This document shows, one piece after another, positions 9,283-18,228 of a stretch of DNA of 64,000 nucleotides. Numbering within the stretch: position 1 is the first letter of the stretch; each line of letters starts with the position of its first letter. The stretch covers positions 1-64,000 of the forward strand of contig DASRGG010000001.1 in the NCBI GenBank assembly GCA_035651155.1. Direction: 5' to 3'. A program made the position numbers and the translations under genes. Below the pieces are notes generated by a model. That model saw only the letters and a list, made by a program, of their open reading frames with translations. It searched no databases and was not told the origin of the DNA. The DNA is from CF-39 sp035651155. Lineage in GTDB: Bacteria > Chloroflexota > Limnocylindria > P2-11E.

Positions 9283-9729
9283 ATGCAGGTGAGCCAGGTC
9301 GCATACGACCGCTACGTCGTGGAGCTCCCGCCGGCCGACGCCGAGTGGCGTCCCCTCGCCGATCCGGAGACCCTCGCCGAGACGGCCGCGTGGCTCTGGG
9401 AGTTCGGGCCGACCCCGCTCGTCGCGGTGGTCGGGACCGACGGCGCCGCTCCGAGCTGGCTTTCCGCATGGTCACCGCGTCAGGTGAAGTGGGCTCCCGA
9501 GGGCGCGACCATCGGTCACGCAGCGGTCCTCACGACGCGATCGGACCTCGAACGATTCCTCGCCGAGGGCGCGCCCCACGAGCGCACCGTGCTCCTGTGG
9601 CCGCGCATCTCACCGGCGAAGACGTTCGAGGCCCTCGCGGCCGGCGGCACGACCTGGATGGGCGCCGTCGACGCGCACGCGAACATCTCACGGCACGGTG
9701 AGGTCTTCGAGATCAACCAGGACGCCTAG
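9283..9729 (+). CDS. Hypothetical protein
   Basis: A 148-residue soluble protein starting at ATG 9283, about 100 bases after the DppC-like gene. It has several tryptophans, no membrane segment and no motif I recognise. The sequence looks protein-like and is bounded by known genes. A Shine-Dalgarno site is weak. It converges on proC, which ends 45 bases further on. No function is assigned. Confidence 0.6.
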   Translation: MQVSQVAYDRYVVELPPADAEWRPLADPETLAETAAWLWEFGPTPLVAVVGTDGAAPSWLSAWSPRQVKWAPEGATIGHAAVLTTRSDLERFLAEGAPHERTVLLWPRISPAKTFEALAAGGTTWMGAVDAHANISRHGEVFEINQDA

Positions 9730-9774
9730 CGCTCGCACTCCTGCGGATCGCCGCCCCGATCCCCGCGCCGAGGC

Positions 9775-10623
9775 TCAGGCCTTCTCCTTCTTCGAGCGCG
9801 CCTCGGCCTCGAGGCCGAGCTCGCGCGTCCGCAGATACGCGGCGTAGACCGCGCGGCTGAGCACGGTGCGCAGCGTGCCCTTCTCCAGCTCGTAGATCGC
9901 GGCCGCGCTCGTTCCCCCCGGCGACGTGACCATGTTCCGCAGCTCCGCGAGGTGGCGCCCGCTCTGACGCGCGAACGCCGCCGAGCCTTCGACGGTCCGG
10001 AGCACGAGCTCCTCCGCCACGCGCCGCGAGAACCCGAGATGCACGCCGGCGTCGACGAGCGCCTCCATGAGGAGGAACACGTAGGTCGGGCCCGTGCCCG
10101 AGAGCGCCGTGGCCATGTCGACCCAGCTCTCCTCCTCGACCTCGATCTCTTCGCCGAGGGCGCCGAGGATCGCCTTCGCACGGTCGCGCTGCTCGCGGTC
10201 GACGGCGCTCGTCGCGGTCCACGCGGTCACGCCCATGCCGATCTGCGCCGGCGTGTTCGGCATCGCGCGCACGATCTCGGCGTGATCGAGTCCGTCGCGC
10301 AGGACCGCGAGCGGCGCGCCGGCGACGATCGAGATGACGAGCTGATCGGAGCGCAGCTCGCCGTGCAGCTCGCGCAGGACCGCGGGCAGCACCTGCGGCT
10401 TGATGGAGAGGACCACGACGTGGGACGAGCGGGTCGCCTCGACGTTCGACGCGATCGCCTTGACGCCGAAGCGCTTGGCGAGATCGGCGCGGCGCTCGCG
10501 GCGAGGCCCCGTGACGAGCACGTGCGACGGCGGCACGAGGTGCTTCTCGAAGAGCCCGCGCATCATCGCCTCGGCCATCGTGCCGCCGCCGATGAAGGCG
10601 AGGCGCTTTCCCGTGAGCGGCAT
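9775..10623 (-). CDS. proC: Pyrroline-5-carboxylate reductase
   Basis: A 282-residue cytosolic enzyme catalysing the last step of proline synthesis, reduction of pyrroline-5-carboxylate with NAD(P)H. The N-terminal Rossmann fingerprint FIGGGTMAEAM is at residues 10-20. The C-terminal dimerisation domain carries the family signature region around ALSGTGPTYVFLLMEAL and MVTSPGGTSAAAI. It starts two bases after the nnrE stop and is the last gene of the methyltransferase-nnrE-proC operon. The last 20 residues are charged and lysine-rich. Confidence 0.95.
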   Translation of the reverse strand: MPLTGKRLAFIGGGTMAEAMMRGLFEKHLVPPSHVLVTGPRRERRADLAKRFGVKAIASNVEATRSSHVVVLSIKPQVLPAVLRELHGELRSDQLVISIVAGAPLAVLRDGLDHAEIVRAMPNTPAQIGMGVTAWTATSAVDREQRDRAKAILGALGEEIEVEEESWVDMATALSGTGPTYVFLLMEALVDAGVHLGFSRRVAEELVLRTVEGSAAFARQSGRHLAELRNMVTSPGGTSAAAIYELEKGTLRTVLSRAVYAAYLRTRELGLEAEARSKKEKA

Positions 10624-10625
10624 CG

Positions 10626-11426
10626 TCAGCGGATTATCCGCACGAGGTCGCCGGACGCGAAGACGCCCTGCGCGGCGATGCCGAGCGGCTCGAAGGCCTT
10701 CGCCGGGATGCCGATGTCCGCGAGCAGGAGCTCACCGGCCCAGCGTCGCGCCGGCTGGCGGAGAAGCCCCGCTTTCGGCAGCGCGAGGGTGACCGTGAGC
10801 GCCGCCGGCACCGTGCCGAGAGGCCCGCCGCTCATGGTCTCGCCGGTATCGGGGTCGACGCCCGACGGCACATCGACCGCGACGATCCGGCCGGGCCCGC
10901 CGCTCGCGGTCGCCTGGATGAGCCGCGCGATCTCGCCACGCGGCGCGCCCTTCGCGCTGTATCCGAGCAGGCCGTCAAGGAGCGCGTCCGCCGACGTGAA
11001 TCGCTCGACGAGAACGGGAAGGACGCTGGACGTCGTCTCGTGTAGGGCGATCCCGAGCGCGGCGAGGATGTCGTACTGCAGCGCGGCGAGGGGACGCAGG
11101 CGCTCGCGCGGTGCGGCGACGTAGGCCTCGACACGAGCGCCCCAGCCGTGCAGGTGCCGGAGCGCCCCGAGCGCGTCGCCGCCGTTGTTGCCCGTGCCCG
11201 CGATCGCGACGATGTCCTTTCCCGCGACGCCGCCGAGGAACAGCCGCGTCGCGACCGCGACCTGACGCGCCGCGTTCTCCATGAGCGCCTCGAGCGGGAT
11301 GCCGAGCTCGGTCGACGCGATGCGGTCGGCCTCCGCCATCTGCGCCGCGCTCGCCGCGGGAGCGTCGCGGACCGTCGGCAGCGTGGTGAGGCTCACGCGA
11401 CCGGCGCGGCGGACCGGGATGCTCAC
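10626..11426 (-). CDS. nnrE: NAD(P)H-hydrate epimerase (YjeF N-terminal domain protein)
   Basis: A 266-residue protein starting at GTG 11426, which overlaps the upstream methyltransferase stop (GTGA). It contains the YjeF_N motif GTGNNGGDALG, the VDVPSGVDPDTG motif and the late GLLRQPARRWAGELLLADIGIP segment. The enzyme interconverts R and S forms of hydrated NAD(P)H so that a dehydratase can repair it. The NnrD dehydratase domain that is often fused is absent here. A later GTG at 11396 is a possible alternative start. Confidence 0.85.
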   Translation of the reverse strand: MSIPVRRAGRVSLTTLPTVRDAPAASAAQMAEADRIASTELGIPLEALMENAARQVAVATRLFLGGVAGKDIVAIAGTGNNGGDALGALRHLHGWGARVEAYVAAPRERLRPLAALQYDILAALGIALHETTSSVLPVLVERFTSADALLDGLLGYSAKGAPRGEIARLIQATASGGPGRIVAVDVPSGVDPDTGETMSGGPLGTVPAALTVTLALPKAGLLRQPARRWAGELLLADIGIPAKAFEPLGIAAQGVFASGDLVRIIR

Positions 11427-12178
11427 CGCAGCGCGTGCAGGACGACCTTGAGCAGGCGGAAGCCGGTAGCGTCGATCCCGAACGCGTCGATCGCCGGCTT
11501 CGCCGCGGTCCGCAGCATCTCCCTCGCGCGCGACGCCTCGCGCTCGGGGGTGCGCGACCGGGCCAGCCAATCCTCCGTCTCGACGCGGATCGCGCCGCGC
11601 TCCTCGCCGGTCACGTCGAATCCCGCCTGCTCGATGAGGTCCCGCCAGCCGCCGATGCTGTGGGACCGCACGTGCGTCGGATCGCGCACGGTCTCCAGCG
11701 TGTTGATGAATCGATCGAGCGCCTCGTCGTCGGGCGCGTAGCTGTCCGACAGCACGAAGCGCCCGCCCGGCCGCAGGACGCGGTGCACCTCGCGGAAGGC
11801 CGCGCCCGCGTCGCTGAAGTGGTGCGCGGCGAGCCGGCAGGCCGCGACGTCGAACGACCCGTCGAGGAAGGGGAGCTGCTCGGCCGGTGTCACGACGAGC
11901 ACCGCGTTCGCGAGCCCCTCGCGCGCGAGCAGGGTGCGCGCCCCCTCGAGCATGCCGCTCGTCGCGTCGGCGCCCACCGCGAGCCGCGCGCGCGACGCGA
12001 GCCGGCGCAGCGCGTGCCCGACGCCGCAGCCGAGGTCGAGCGCGACGTCATCCGCCTTCGGATCGGCGAATCGCATCATCGTGTCGAGGTCCTCGCCGCG
12101 CGCGTGCGTCGGGCTGTCGAGGTACGCCGCCGCCGCGTCGCCCCATTGCCTCCGTGTCGCGTCCAGCCGATCGCTCAT
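11423..12178 (-). CDS. SAM-dependent methyltransferase (class I)
   Basis: A 251-residue protein starting at ATG 12178. The SAM-binding motif I is DLGCGVGH near residue 50, followed by an acidic residue at the end of strand 2, a motif around SFDVAACRLAAHHF, and the HRVLRPGGRFVLSDSY post-motif. This is the UbiE/COQ5-like Methyltransf_11 type. The substrate is unknown. It heads the operon with nnrE and proC and is divergent, by 21 bases, from the metallo-hydrolase gene. Confidence 0.88.
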   Translation of the reverse strand: MSDRLDATRRQWGDAAAAYLDSPTHARGEDLDTMMRFADPKADDVALDLGCGVGHALRRLASRARLAVGADATSGMLEGARTLLAREGLANAVLVVTPAEQLPFLDGSFDVAACRLAAHHFSDAGAAFREVHRVLRPGGRFVLSDSYAPDDEALDRFINTLETVRDPTHVRSHSIGGWRDLIEQAGFDVTGEERGAIRVETEDWLARSRTPEREASRAREMLRTAAKPAIDAFGIDATGFRLLKVVLHALR

Positions 12179-12186
12179 GGCTTCTC

Positions 12187-12192
12187 CATACT
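12187..12192 (+). promoter_or_regulatory. -10 element of a leaderless promoter (CATACT)
   Basis: CATACT ends seven bases before the ATG at 12200, inside a 21-base gap between divergent genes. The spacing matches the TAnnnT pattern seen elsewhere in the window. No ribosome-binding site fits in the gap. Confidence 0.5.
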
Positions 12193-12199
12193 GACGCCC

Positions 12200-13033
12200 A
12201 TGCGCCTCGGTCGCTTTGACATCGACATCTTCAGCGACGGCATATTCCGGCTCGATGGCGGCGCGATGTTCGGTGTCGTGCCAAAGGTGCTCTGGGAGAA
12301 GCAGAAGCCCGCCGACGAGCTCAACCGCGTCGCCATGGACATGAACTGCCTGCTCATCCGCGACGGCACGCACGTCGTGCTCGTCGAGACCGGTGCGGGA
12401 CCGAAGCTCAACGAGAAGCAGAGGCGGAATTTCGGCGTCGACGGCCCGCCGCGCCTGCTCGAGGAGCTCGCGAAACGTGGCGTCCGCCCCGACGAGGTGA
12501 CGCTGGTCGTCAACACGCACCTGCATTTCGATCACGCCGGCGGCAACACCTATCGCGATGACGGCCGCGTCGTCGCGACGTTCCCGCGCGCGAGCTACGT
12601 CTTCCAGCGGCTCGAATGGATCGACGCGAACGCTCCGAACGAGCGGACGCGCGGCTCGTACGTCCCCGACGACTTCGCGCCGCTCGAGGCGACCGGCAAG
12701 CTCGAGCTGATCGACGAGGCGGTCGAGATCCTGCCGGGCATCCGTCTCGATCGCATCCAGGGCCACACGCGCGGCACGCAGACCGTGCGGGTCTCCGATG
12801 GGAAGGAGACGCTCTTCTTCTCGTCCGACTTCATGCCGGACCGCCATCACCTGCCGCTCCCGTGGATCCCTTCGCAGGATCTCTATCCGCTCGAGACCCT
12901 CGCCGCGAAGAAGCTCATCCTGCCGCGGGCGATCGCGGAGCGCTGGATCGTCGCGTTCACGCACGACGCGCCGCGCTTCGGACGCATCACCGAGCAGGAG
13001 GGACGCTTCCGCTTCGACGAGCTCGCGGAATGA
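12200..13033 (+). CDS. Metallo-beta-lactamase fold hydrolase
   Basis: A 277-residue cytosolic protein starting at ATG 12200. The zinc-binding signature NTHLHFDHAGG is at about residues 107-117, a further conserved histidine lies in IQGHTRG, and the bridging aspartate is in FFSSDFMP. The closest style is quorum-quenching lactonase or general MBL hydrolase, but the substrate cannot be told. Its stop overlaps the start of the FAD oxidoreductase (ATGA). Confidence 0.88.
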   Translation: MRLGRFDIDIFSDGIFRLDGGAMFGVVPKVLWEKQKPADELNRVAMDMNCLLIRDGTHVVLVETGAGPKLNEKQRRNFGVDGPPRLLEELAKRGVRPDEVTLVVNTHLHFDHAGGNTYRDDGRVVATFPRASYVFQRLEWIDANAPNERTRGSYVPDDFAPLEATGKLELIDEAVEILPGIRLDRIQGHTRGTQTVRVSDGKETLFFSSDFMPDRHHLPLPWIPSQDLYPLETLAAKKLILPRAIAERWIVAFTHDAPRFGRITEQEGRFRFDELAE

Positions 13034-14223
13034 CCGAGCGCGCCTCGACGGTGATCGTCGGTGGCGGCGTCGTCGGTGCCGCGATCGCCTATTTCCTCGC
13101 CGAACGCCGCGAGAAAGGCGTGGTGCTCCTCGAGCGCGACGAGCTCGGGAGCGGCACGAGCAAGGGCGGGCTTGGCGGGATCCGGCATCAGTTCGCCGAC
13201 GAGCTCGACGTGCGCCTCTCGATGCTCGCCACGAAGCTCTGGCGCAGCTTCGACGAGCTCACCGGCGCTCGGCACGACTTCCAGCAGCGCGGCTACCTGT
13301 TCCTCGCGAACACCGACGAGGGGCTCGATCAGCTGCGCGCGGCGATGCCGCTGTACGAGCGCGCCGGCGTGAACGTCGAGATGGTCGATCGCGTGACGAT
13401 CCGCGATCTCGTGCCGGGGATCCGCGTCGACGATCTTCGTGGTGGCCGCTTCGGCGCCGAGGACGGCTACGGCGATCCGCTCCAGGCGCTCGCCGGTTTC
13501 GCGGCCTTCGCGCAGCTCATGGGCGTCACGCTGCGCGAACGCGCGCCGGTGCGGGAGCTCATCCGAGCCGGTGACCGCGTGACCGGCGTACGCGTCGGCG
13601 ACGACGAGATCGCGGCCGATCGCGTGGCCCTCGCGACCGGCTGCTGGACGGCGCCGCTCGCGGCGACGGCCGGTATCGCCGTGCCGATCTGGCCCTACCG
13701 GCGCTCGATCATGGGATCGCAGCCGATCCCGCAGCTCGCGACCGCTCCCATGGTCGTCGAGTGGGAATCCGGATTCCATTTCCGGCCGAAGGGCAAAGCC
13801 GTGCTCTTCGCGATGCCGAACCTCACGACCGACGGCCGCGTCGAGAAGGGGCCCGGCTCCCCGCCACCGTCGTACCCGGGCGAGTTCGCGCCGCTGGACG
13901 TGCCCGCGCCGCTCGAGCCGTGGGTCAGGGCGCGCGCGGCGTGGCGCCATCCCGCGTTCGCGCGGGTGGAGATCCGCTCGAGCTGGTCCTGCTACTACGA
14001 GATGACGCCGGACGATCACCCCATCGTCGGCGCGGTGCCCGGCGTCGATGGGTTGTACATCGCCGCGGGCTTCAGCGGCCACGGCTTCATGCACGCGCCG
14101 GCCACCGCGCAGCTCGTCGTCGAGCAGATGCTCGACGGCCGCGCCCACACGCTGGACATCGCGGATCTCTCGCTCGAGCGCTTCCAGAGCGGCCGGCGAC
14201 CATTCACCGCCACGGTCCTGTAG
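13030..14223 (+). CDS. FAD-dependent amino-acid oxidoreductase (DAO family)
   Basis: A 397-residue protein starting at ATG 13030. The dinucleotide-binding fingerprint VIVGGGVVGAAIAYFL begins at residue 8. The late DAO motif DGLYIAAGFSGHGFMHAPA marks the C-terminal FAD contact. The layout resembles the sarcosine oxidase beta subunit and related secondary-amine oxidases. It is translationally coupled to the preceding hydrolase, so the two may act on one catabolic route. The substrate is not known. Confidence 0.88.
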   Translation: MTERASTVIVGGGVVGAAIAYFLAERREKGVVLLERDELGSGTSKGGLGGIRHQFADELDVRLSMLATKLWRSFDELTGARHDFQQRGYLFLANTDEGLDQLRAAMPLYERAGVNVEMVDRVTIRDLVPGIRVDDLRGGRFGAEDGYGDPLQALAGFAAFAQLMGVTLRERAPVRELIRAGDRVTGVRVGDDEIAADRVALATGCWTAPLAATAGIAVPIWPYRRSIMGSQPIPQLATAPMVVEWESGFHFRPKGKAVLFAMPNLTTDGRVEKGPGSPPPSYPGEFAPLDVPAPLEPWVRARAAWRHPAFARVEIRSSWSCYYEMTPDDHPIVGAVPGVDGLYIAAGFSGHGFMHAPATAQLVVEQMLDGRAHTLDIADLSLERFQSGRRPFTATVL

Positions 14224-14251
14224 TGCGGTCGCAATACAGGCGTCGCGCTCG

Positions 14252-14629
14252 CTAGGCGCGCTTTCGGAAGAGGTCCGCCAGCGCCGCATAGAGCACGTCG
14301 AGGTCGAACGGCTTGCCGATGAGCGAGTGGGCGCGCAGCTCCTCGAGCCGCTCATTCGAGAGATCGAGCGCGGAGAGCACCACGACCGGGATCTCGGGGT
14401 GCGCGGCGAGCTGCGCGCGGCGGAACTGCCATCCGTCCATCACCGGCATCCAGAGGTCGAGCACGATCGCGTCGGTCCCTCGGTCGTCGATGAGCGCGAG
14501 GGCCTCCGCGCCGTTGCTCGCCTCGCTCACCTCGTAGCCCTCGAACGCGAGCGCGTCGCGGATGGTGGCGCGGACCTGCGGCTCGTCGTCGACGACGAGC
14601 ACGCGGCGTCGTGCGGCCGCACCGCCCAC
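14252..14629 (-). CDS. Single-domain response regulator
   Basis: A 125-residue protein starting at GTG 14629, eight bases after a TATCCT hexamer (14638-14643, minus strand), so probably leaderless. It is a lone receiver domain: the acidic pair in VVDDEPQ, the phospho-acceptor aspartate in IVLDLWMPVMDG, and the conserved lysine in IGKPFD are all present. There is no output domain, so it would act by protein contact, as CheY or Spo0F do. No partner kinase is nearby. Confidence 0.85.
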   Translation of the reverse strand: MGGAAARRRVLVVDDEPQVRATIRDALAFEGYEVSEASNGAEALALIDDRGTDAIVLDLWMPVMDGWQFRRAQLAAHPEIPVVVLSALDLSNERLEELRAHSLIGKPFDLDVLYAALADLFRKRA

Positions 14630-14701
14630 GGCTCCGCAGGATACCCAGGAGACGAGCGAACGACCGCGGCGGAACGGCGAGAGCCGCCGCCGCCCAAGCG
14701 A

Positions 14702-14707
14702 TAGGCT
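14702..14707 (+). promoter_or_regulatory. -10 element of a leaderless promoter (TAGGCT)
   Basis: TAGGCT ends exactly six bases before ATG 14714. This is the standard spacing of the leaderless pattern in this window. It lies in the divergent gap opposite the receiver gene. Confidence 0.6.
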
Positions 14708-14713
14708 CCAGGC

Positions 14714-15715
14714 ATGCCCCCACGCGTCCTCATCACCGGTGTGACGGGATTTGCGGGTAGCCATCTCGCCGAGCGCTTCGTCGCTCTCGGCGCCGACGTC
14801 CACGGCTTCGCGTTCGAGGACGCGCCGCATCCGAACCTCGCGGCGGTGGCAGACCGCGTCACGATGCATCGTGGCGACATCACCTCGCTCGAGGATCTGC
14901 GCGGCGCGATGGCGCGATCGCGCGCCGAGGTCGTCGTCCACCTCGCGGGTCAGGCCGTGCCGACGCTCGCCGCGCGGGATCCGATCGGCGCGGTGCGCGT
15001 GAACGTGCTCGGCACCGCCGCCGTGCTGGCGGCGGTCGACGAGCGGCCTGGCGTGCGCGTGGTGCTCGCGTCGAGCGGCGACGTGTACGGCGCCCCGGCG
15101 CGGAGTCCCGTGACCGAGGACGCGCCGCTCGATCCCCGGAACCCCTACGCCGCGACGAAGGTCGCGGCGGAAGCGCTCGCGCGGGAGCTCGGAAAGCGCG
15201 ACTCGCGGCCGGTGGTCATCCTCCGTCCGACGAACCACGTCGGCCCGCGCCAGCATCCCGGCCTGGTCGCGTCGTCGTTCGCGAAGCAGATCGCCCAGGC
15301 CGAGGCCGGCCTCGCACCGGCGGTCGTCCGGCACGGCTCGCTCGAGGCCCGCCGCGACTTCCTCGACGTTCGGGACATGGCCGAGGCCTACGTCGCGGCC
15401 TGCGAGATCGCCGAGCCGGGCGCGCACGTCTTCAACGTCGGCACCGGTCGTGCGGTAGGGATCGGCGAGATCCTGAGCACGCTGGTGGAGCTCGCGCGCG
15501 TTCCACTCACGACCGAGGTCGATCCGGAGCGCGTGCGCCGCGGCGACGCGTCGGCGTTCGCGCTCGACGCCTCGCGGTTCCGCGCGCGCACCGGATGGTC
15601 GCCGCGCATACCGCTGCGGACGTCGCTCGGCGATCTGCTCGACTATTGGCGCGCGCAGGTCGGACAGGCGGAACTGAATGAACGAGCGGCGTCGCCGCGA
15701 GGAGTGGATCCATAA
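14714..15715 (+). CDS. NAD-dependent epimerase/dehydratase (GDP-mannose 4,6-dehydratase-like)
   Basis: A 333-residue extended SDR protein. The NAD-binding TGVTGFAGSHL motif is at residues 8-18, SSGDVYG supplies the catalytic serine, and YAATK the catalytic Tyr/Lys pair. It resembles GDP-mannose dehydratases and GDP-4-keto-rhamnose reductases. The stop codon overlaps the inferred start of the phosphomannomutase family gene. With the downstream sugar-phosphate genes this suggests an operon for nucleotide-sugar supply to surface glycans. Confidence 0.88.
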   Translation: MPPRVLITGVTGFAGSHLAERFVALGADVHGFAFEDAPHPNLAAVADRVTMHRGDITSLEDLRGAMARSRAEVVVHLAGQAVPTLAARDPIGAVRVNVLGTAAVLAAVDERPGVRVVLASSGDVYGAPARSPVTEDAPLDPRNPYAATKVAAEALARELGKRDSRPVVILRPTNHVGPRQHPGLVASSFAKQIAQAEAGLAPAVVRHGSLEARRDFLDVRDMAEAYVAACEIAEPGAHVFNVGTGRAVGIGEILSTLVELARVPLTTEVDPERVRRGDASAFALDASRFRARTGWSPRIPLRTSLGDLLDYWRAQVGQAELNERAASPRGVDP

Positions 15716-17157
15716 ACATCCAATTCGGCACCGACGGCTGGCGCGCGGGGATCGCGGACGCGTACACCTTCGACGCCGTTCGCGTGTGCTCGCAGGCGGT
15801 CGCCGAGTGGGTGGCGAAGAGCGGCGAGGCCGACCGCGGCGTCGTCATCGGCTTCGACCGGCGGTTCCGTTCGGAGCATTTCGCCGCGGCCGCGGCGGAG
15901 GTCGTGGCGGCGCACGGCATCCACGTCTTCCTCGCGTCGGCGGCAGCGCCGACGCAGTCCTTCTCCTACGCGACGATGCGGAAGAAGGCGAAGGCCGGGA
16001 TCGTGATCACCGCGAGCCACAACCCCTGGACGGACAACGGCTTCAAGGTGAAGGAGGAGACCGGCGCGGCGGCGTCGCCGGAGGTGTTGAAGCAGCTCGA
16101 GGCGATCATCCATCCGCTCGAATCGCGGCCGAACGACGTGAAGCGCATGAAGCTCGACGACGCGAAGGCAAAGGGGCTCGTGGAGATCTTCGATCCCGCG
16201 CCCGACTATCTCGCGCGCGTCGCGGAGCTCTTCGACCTCGAGGCGTTCCGCGGCGCCGGCTACAAGATCGTCTGCGAGCCGCTCTTCGGCAGCGCGAGCG
16301 GGTACTTCCCGCGGCTGCTCGGTGGTGGGCGCACGCAGATCGTCGAGCTCCACAGCGAGCGGAACCCGTACTTCGGCGGGGTGAACCCGGAGCCGATCCC
16401 GCCGAACATCGACGAATTCCTCGCGCGCATCCCAGCCGAGCGCGCCAACGTCGGTCTCGCGGTCGACGGCGACGCCGATCGTGCGGGCCTGGGCGACGAG
16501 AAGGGGAGCTTCGTCACGACGCTGACCGTCTACGCGCTCCTCATGTGGTACCTCCTCGAGGTCCGCAAGCTGCGCAAGCCGGTCGTGAAGACGGTGAACA
16601 TGACGTCGATGTGCGACCGGCTCGGCGCGAAGTACGGCGTGCCCGTCTACGAAGTGCCTGTCGGCTTCAAGTACATCGGCCCGAAGATGCAGGAGACCGG
16701 CGCGATGATGGGCGGCGAGGAGTCCGGCGGGTTCGGATTCGCGATGCACCTGCCGGAGCGCGACGGCATCGTGGCCGACCTCTTCCTCCTGGACTTCATG
16801 CACCAGACGAAGAAGAAGCCGTCCGAGCTCATCGCCGAGCTCATGTCGCAGTTCGGCCCGTCGTTCTACCTGCGGCGCGACCTGCACCTCGAGGCGGCGA
16901 CGTACGCCCAACAGAAGCCGGAGATCATGGCGCGCCTCCACGCGGCGCAGCCGCGAGAGCTCGCGGGCCACACCGTCGCGAAGACCGTTCCACTCGACAC
17001 GAAGGACGGGGTGAAGTGGTTCGTCGACGACGGCTCGTGGCTCCTCGTCCGCCTCTCGGGGACGGAGCCGCTCGTACGGGTGTACACCGAGACGCGCGCG
17101 GAGAACGAGGTGAAGCCCATGCTCGATGCTGGGGAGAGGATGGTGAAAGGTGGCTAG
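15712..17157 (+). CDS. Phosphoglucomutase/phosphomannomutase, apparent ATA start
   Basis: A 481-residue phosphohexomutase converting hexose 1- and 6-phosphates. The four family landmarks are in order: catalytic serine loop ITASHNP, metal loop DGDADR, sugar loop GEESGGFGF and phosphate site RLSGTEP. The conserved N-terminus (FGTDGWRAGIADAYTF) begins three codons after ATA 15712. There is no ATG, GTG or TTG between the family start and GTG 15784, which would delete 24 conserved residues. ATA 15712 overlaps the upstream TAA and has GAGGAG seven bases ahead. A single-base assembly error (ATG to ATA) is the main alternative. Confidence 0.85.
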   Translation: MNIQFGTDGWRAGIADAYTFDAVRVCSQAVAEWVAKSGEADRGVVIGFDRRFRSEHFAAAAAEVVAAHGIHVFLASAAAPTQSFSYATMRKKAKAGIVITASHNPWTDNGFKVKEETGAAASPEVLKQLEAIIHPLESRPNDVKRMKLDDAKAKGLVEIFDPAPDYLARVAELFDLEAFRGAGYKIVCEPLFGSASGYFPRLLGGGRTQIVELHSERNPYFGGVNPEPIPPNIDEFLARIPAERANVGLAVDGDADRAGLGDEKGSFVTTLTVYALLMWYLLEVRKLRKPVVKTVNMTSMCDRLGAKYGVPVYEVPVGFKYIGPKMQETGAMMGGEESGGFGFAMHLPERDGIVADLFLLDFMHQTKKKPSELIAELMSQFGPSFYLRRDLHLEAATYAQQKPEIMARLHAAQPRELAGHTVAKTVPLDTKDGVKWFVDDGSWLLVRLSGTEPLVRVYTETRAENEVKPMLDAGERMVKGG

Positions 17158-18226
17158 CGCGGCCGTGGATACGTCGGTGATCGAATCGGTCGAGCGCATC
17201 CGCTCGGCCGACCCCGGCAACATGCTCGACCGGATCAAGGACCTCGGCACGCAGGTCCGCGACGCCTGGAAGATCGCGAGCGCGGCGAACATCCCGCCCG
17301 CGTACGCCGATGTGCGCAACATCACCGTCGCGGGTATGGGCGGCTCGGCCATCGGCGGCGAGATCGCGGCGGCGCTCCTCGCGGACGAGCTCAGGATCCC
17401 CATGTCGGTGCATCGCGACTACGGGGCGCCCGCGTACGTCGGGCGCGACTCGCTCGTCATCGCGTCCTCGTACTCGGGGAACACCGAGGAGACGCTGTCG
17501 GCGCTCGACGTCGCGCAGAAGCGCGGCGCGAAGATCCTCGTTCTCACCACCGGCGGAAAGGTGGCCGAGCTCGCGAAGCGCGCGAATTACCCGCTCGTGA
17601 CGTTCTCGTACAGGGCGCAGCCGCGCGCCGCGCTCGGCTATTCACTCGGGCTCGTGCTGGGGTGCCTCTGCCGCCTGGGCCTCGTGCGCGACCTGAAGGC
17701 CGACGTCGATGCGGCGCTCGCCGATCTCGCGAAGCTCGAGGAGCGCGTCCACGAGGGCGCGCGCACCAACGACGCGAAGCGCCTCGCGATCGAGCTCTAC
17801 GGCCGCATCCCCTTCTCGTACGGCGCGGGCGTGATGGGCGTGATGGCCCGACGGGTGAAGGGACAGCTCAACGAGAACGGGAAGAACTGGTCCGCGTTCG
17901 ACGTGATGAGCGAGCTGAACCACAACGCGGTCGTGGGCTTCCCGCACCCGCCGATCGCGCGCGACGCGCTCACCGTGCTGCTGCTGCGGAGCGATCGCGA
18001 CAATCCGCGCCACAAGGTGCGCTTCGACGTCACCGCGGAGCTGCTCGATCGCGCCGGCATCCGTCACACCACGCTCCGCTTCTCGGGCCAGAACATGCTC
18101 TCGGAGGTCCTGCAGATGACGATGTTCACGGACTACGTGACCTTCTATCTCGCGCTCCTGAACGGCGCCGATCCGTCCGAGGTCCGGTCGATCGACTACC
18201 TCAAGGACCGCCTGGCCAAGGCCTAG
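17150..18226 (+). CDS. Bifunctional phosphoglucose/phosphomannose isomerase
   Basis: A 358-residue cytosolic isomerase starting at GTG 17150, overlapping the mutase end by eight bases. It has a SIS sugar-isomerase domain: GMGGSAIGGE near residue 60 and the SSYSGNTEETL motif, which are typical of the PGI/PMI family of archaea, Chloroflexi and actinobacteria. It interconverts fructose 6-phosphate with glucose or mannose 6-phosphate. Next to the mutase and the epimerase it completes a path from fructose 6-phosphate to sugar 1-phosphates. Confidence 0.92.
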   Translation: MASAAVDTSVIESVERIRSADPGNMLDRIKDLGTQVRDAWKIASAANIPPAYADVRNITVAGMGGSAIGGEIAAALLADELRIPMSVHRDYGAPAYVGRDSLVIASSYSGNTEETLSALDVAQKRGAKILVLTTGGKVAELAKRANYPLVTFSYRAQPRAALGYSLGLVLGCLCRLGLVRDLKADVDAALADLAKLEERVHEGARTNDAKRLAIELYGRIPFSYGAGVMGVMARRVKGQLNENGKNWSAFDVMSELNHNAVVGFPHPPIARDALTVLLLRSDRDNPRHKVRFDVTAELLDRAGIRHTTLRFSGQNMLSEVLQMTMFTDYVTFYLALLNGADPSEVRSIDYLKDRLAKA

Positions 18227-18228
18227 CG

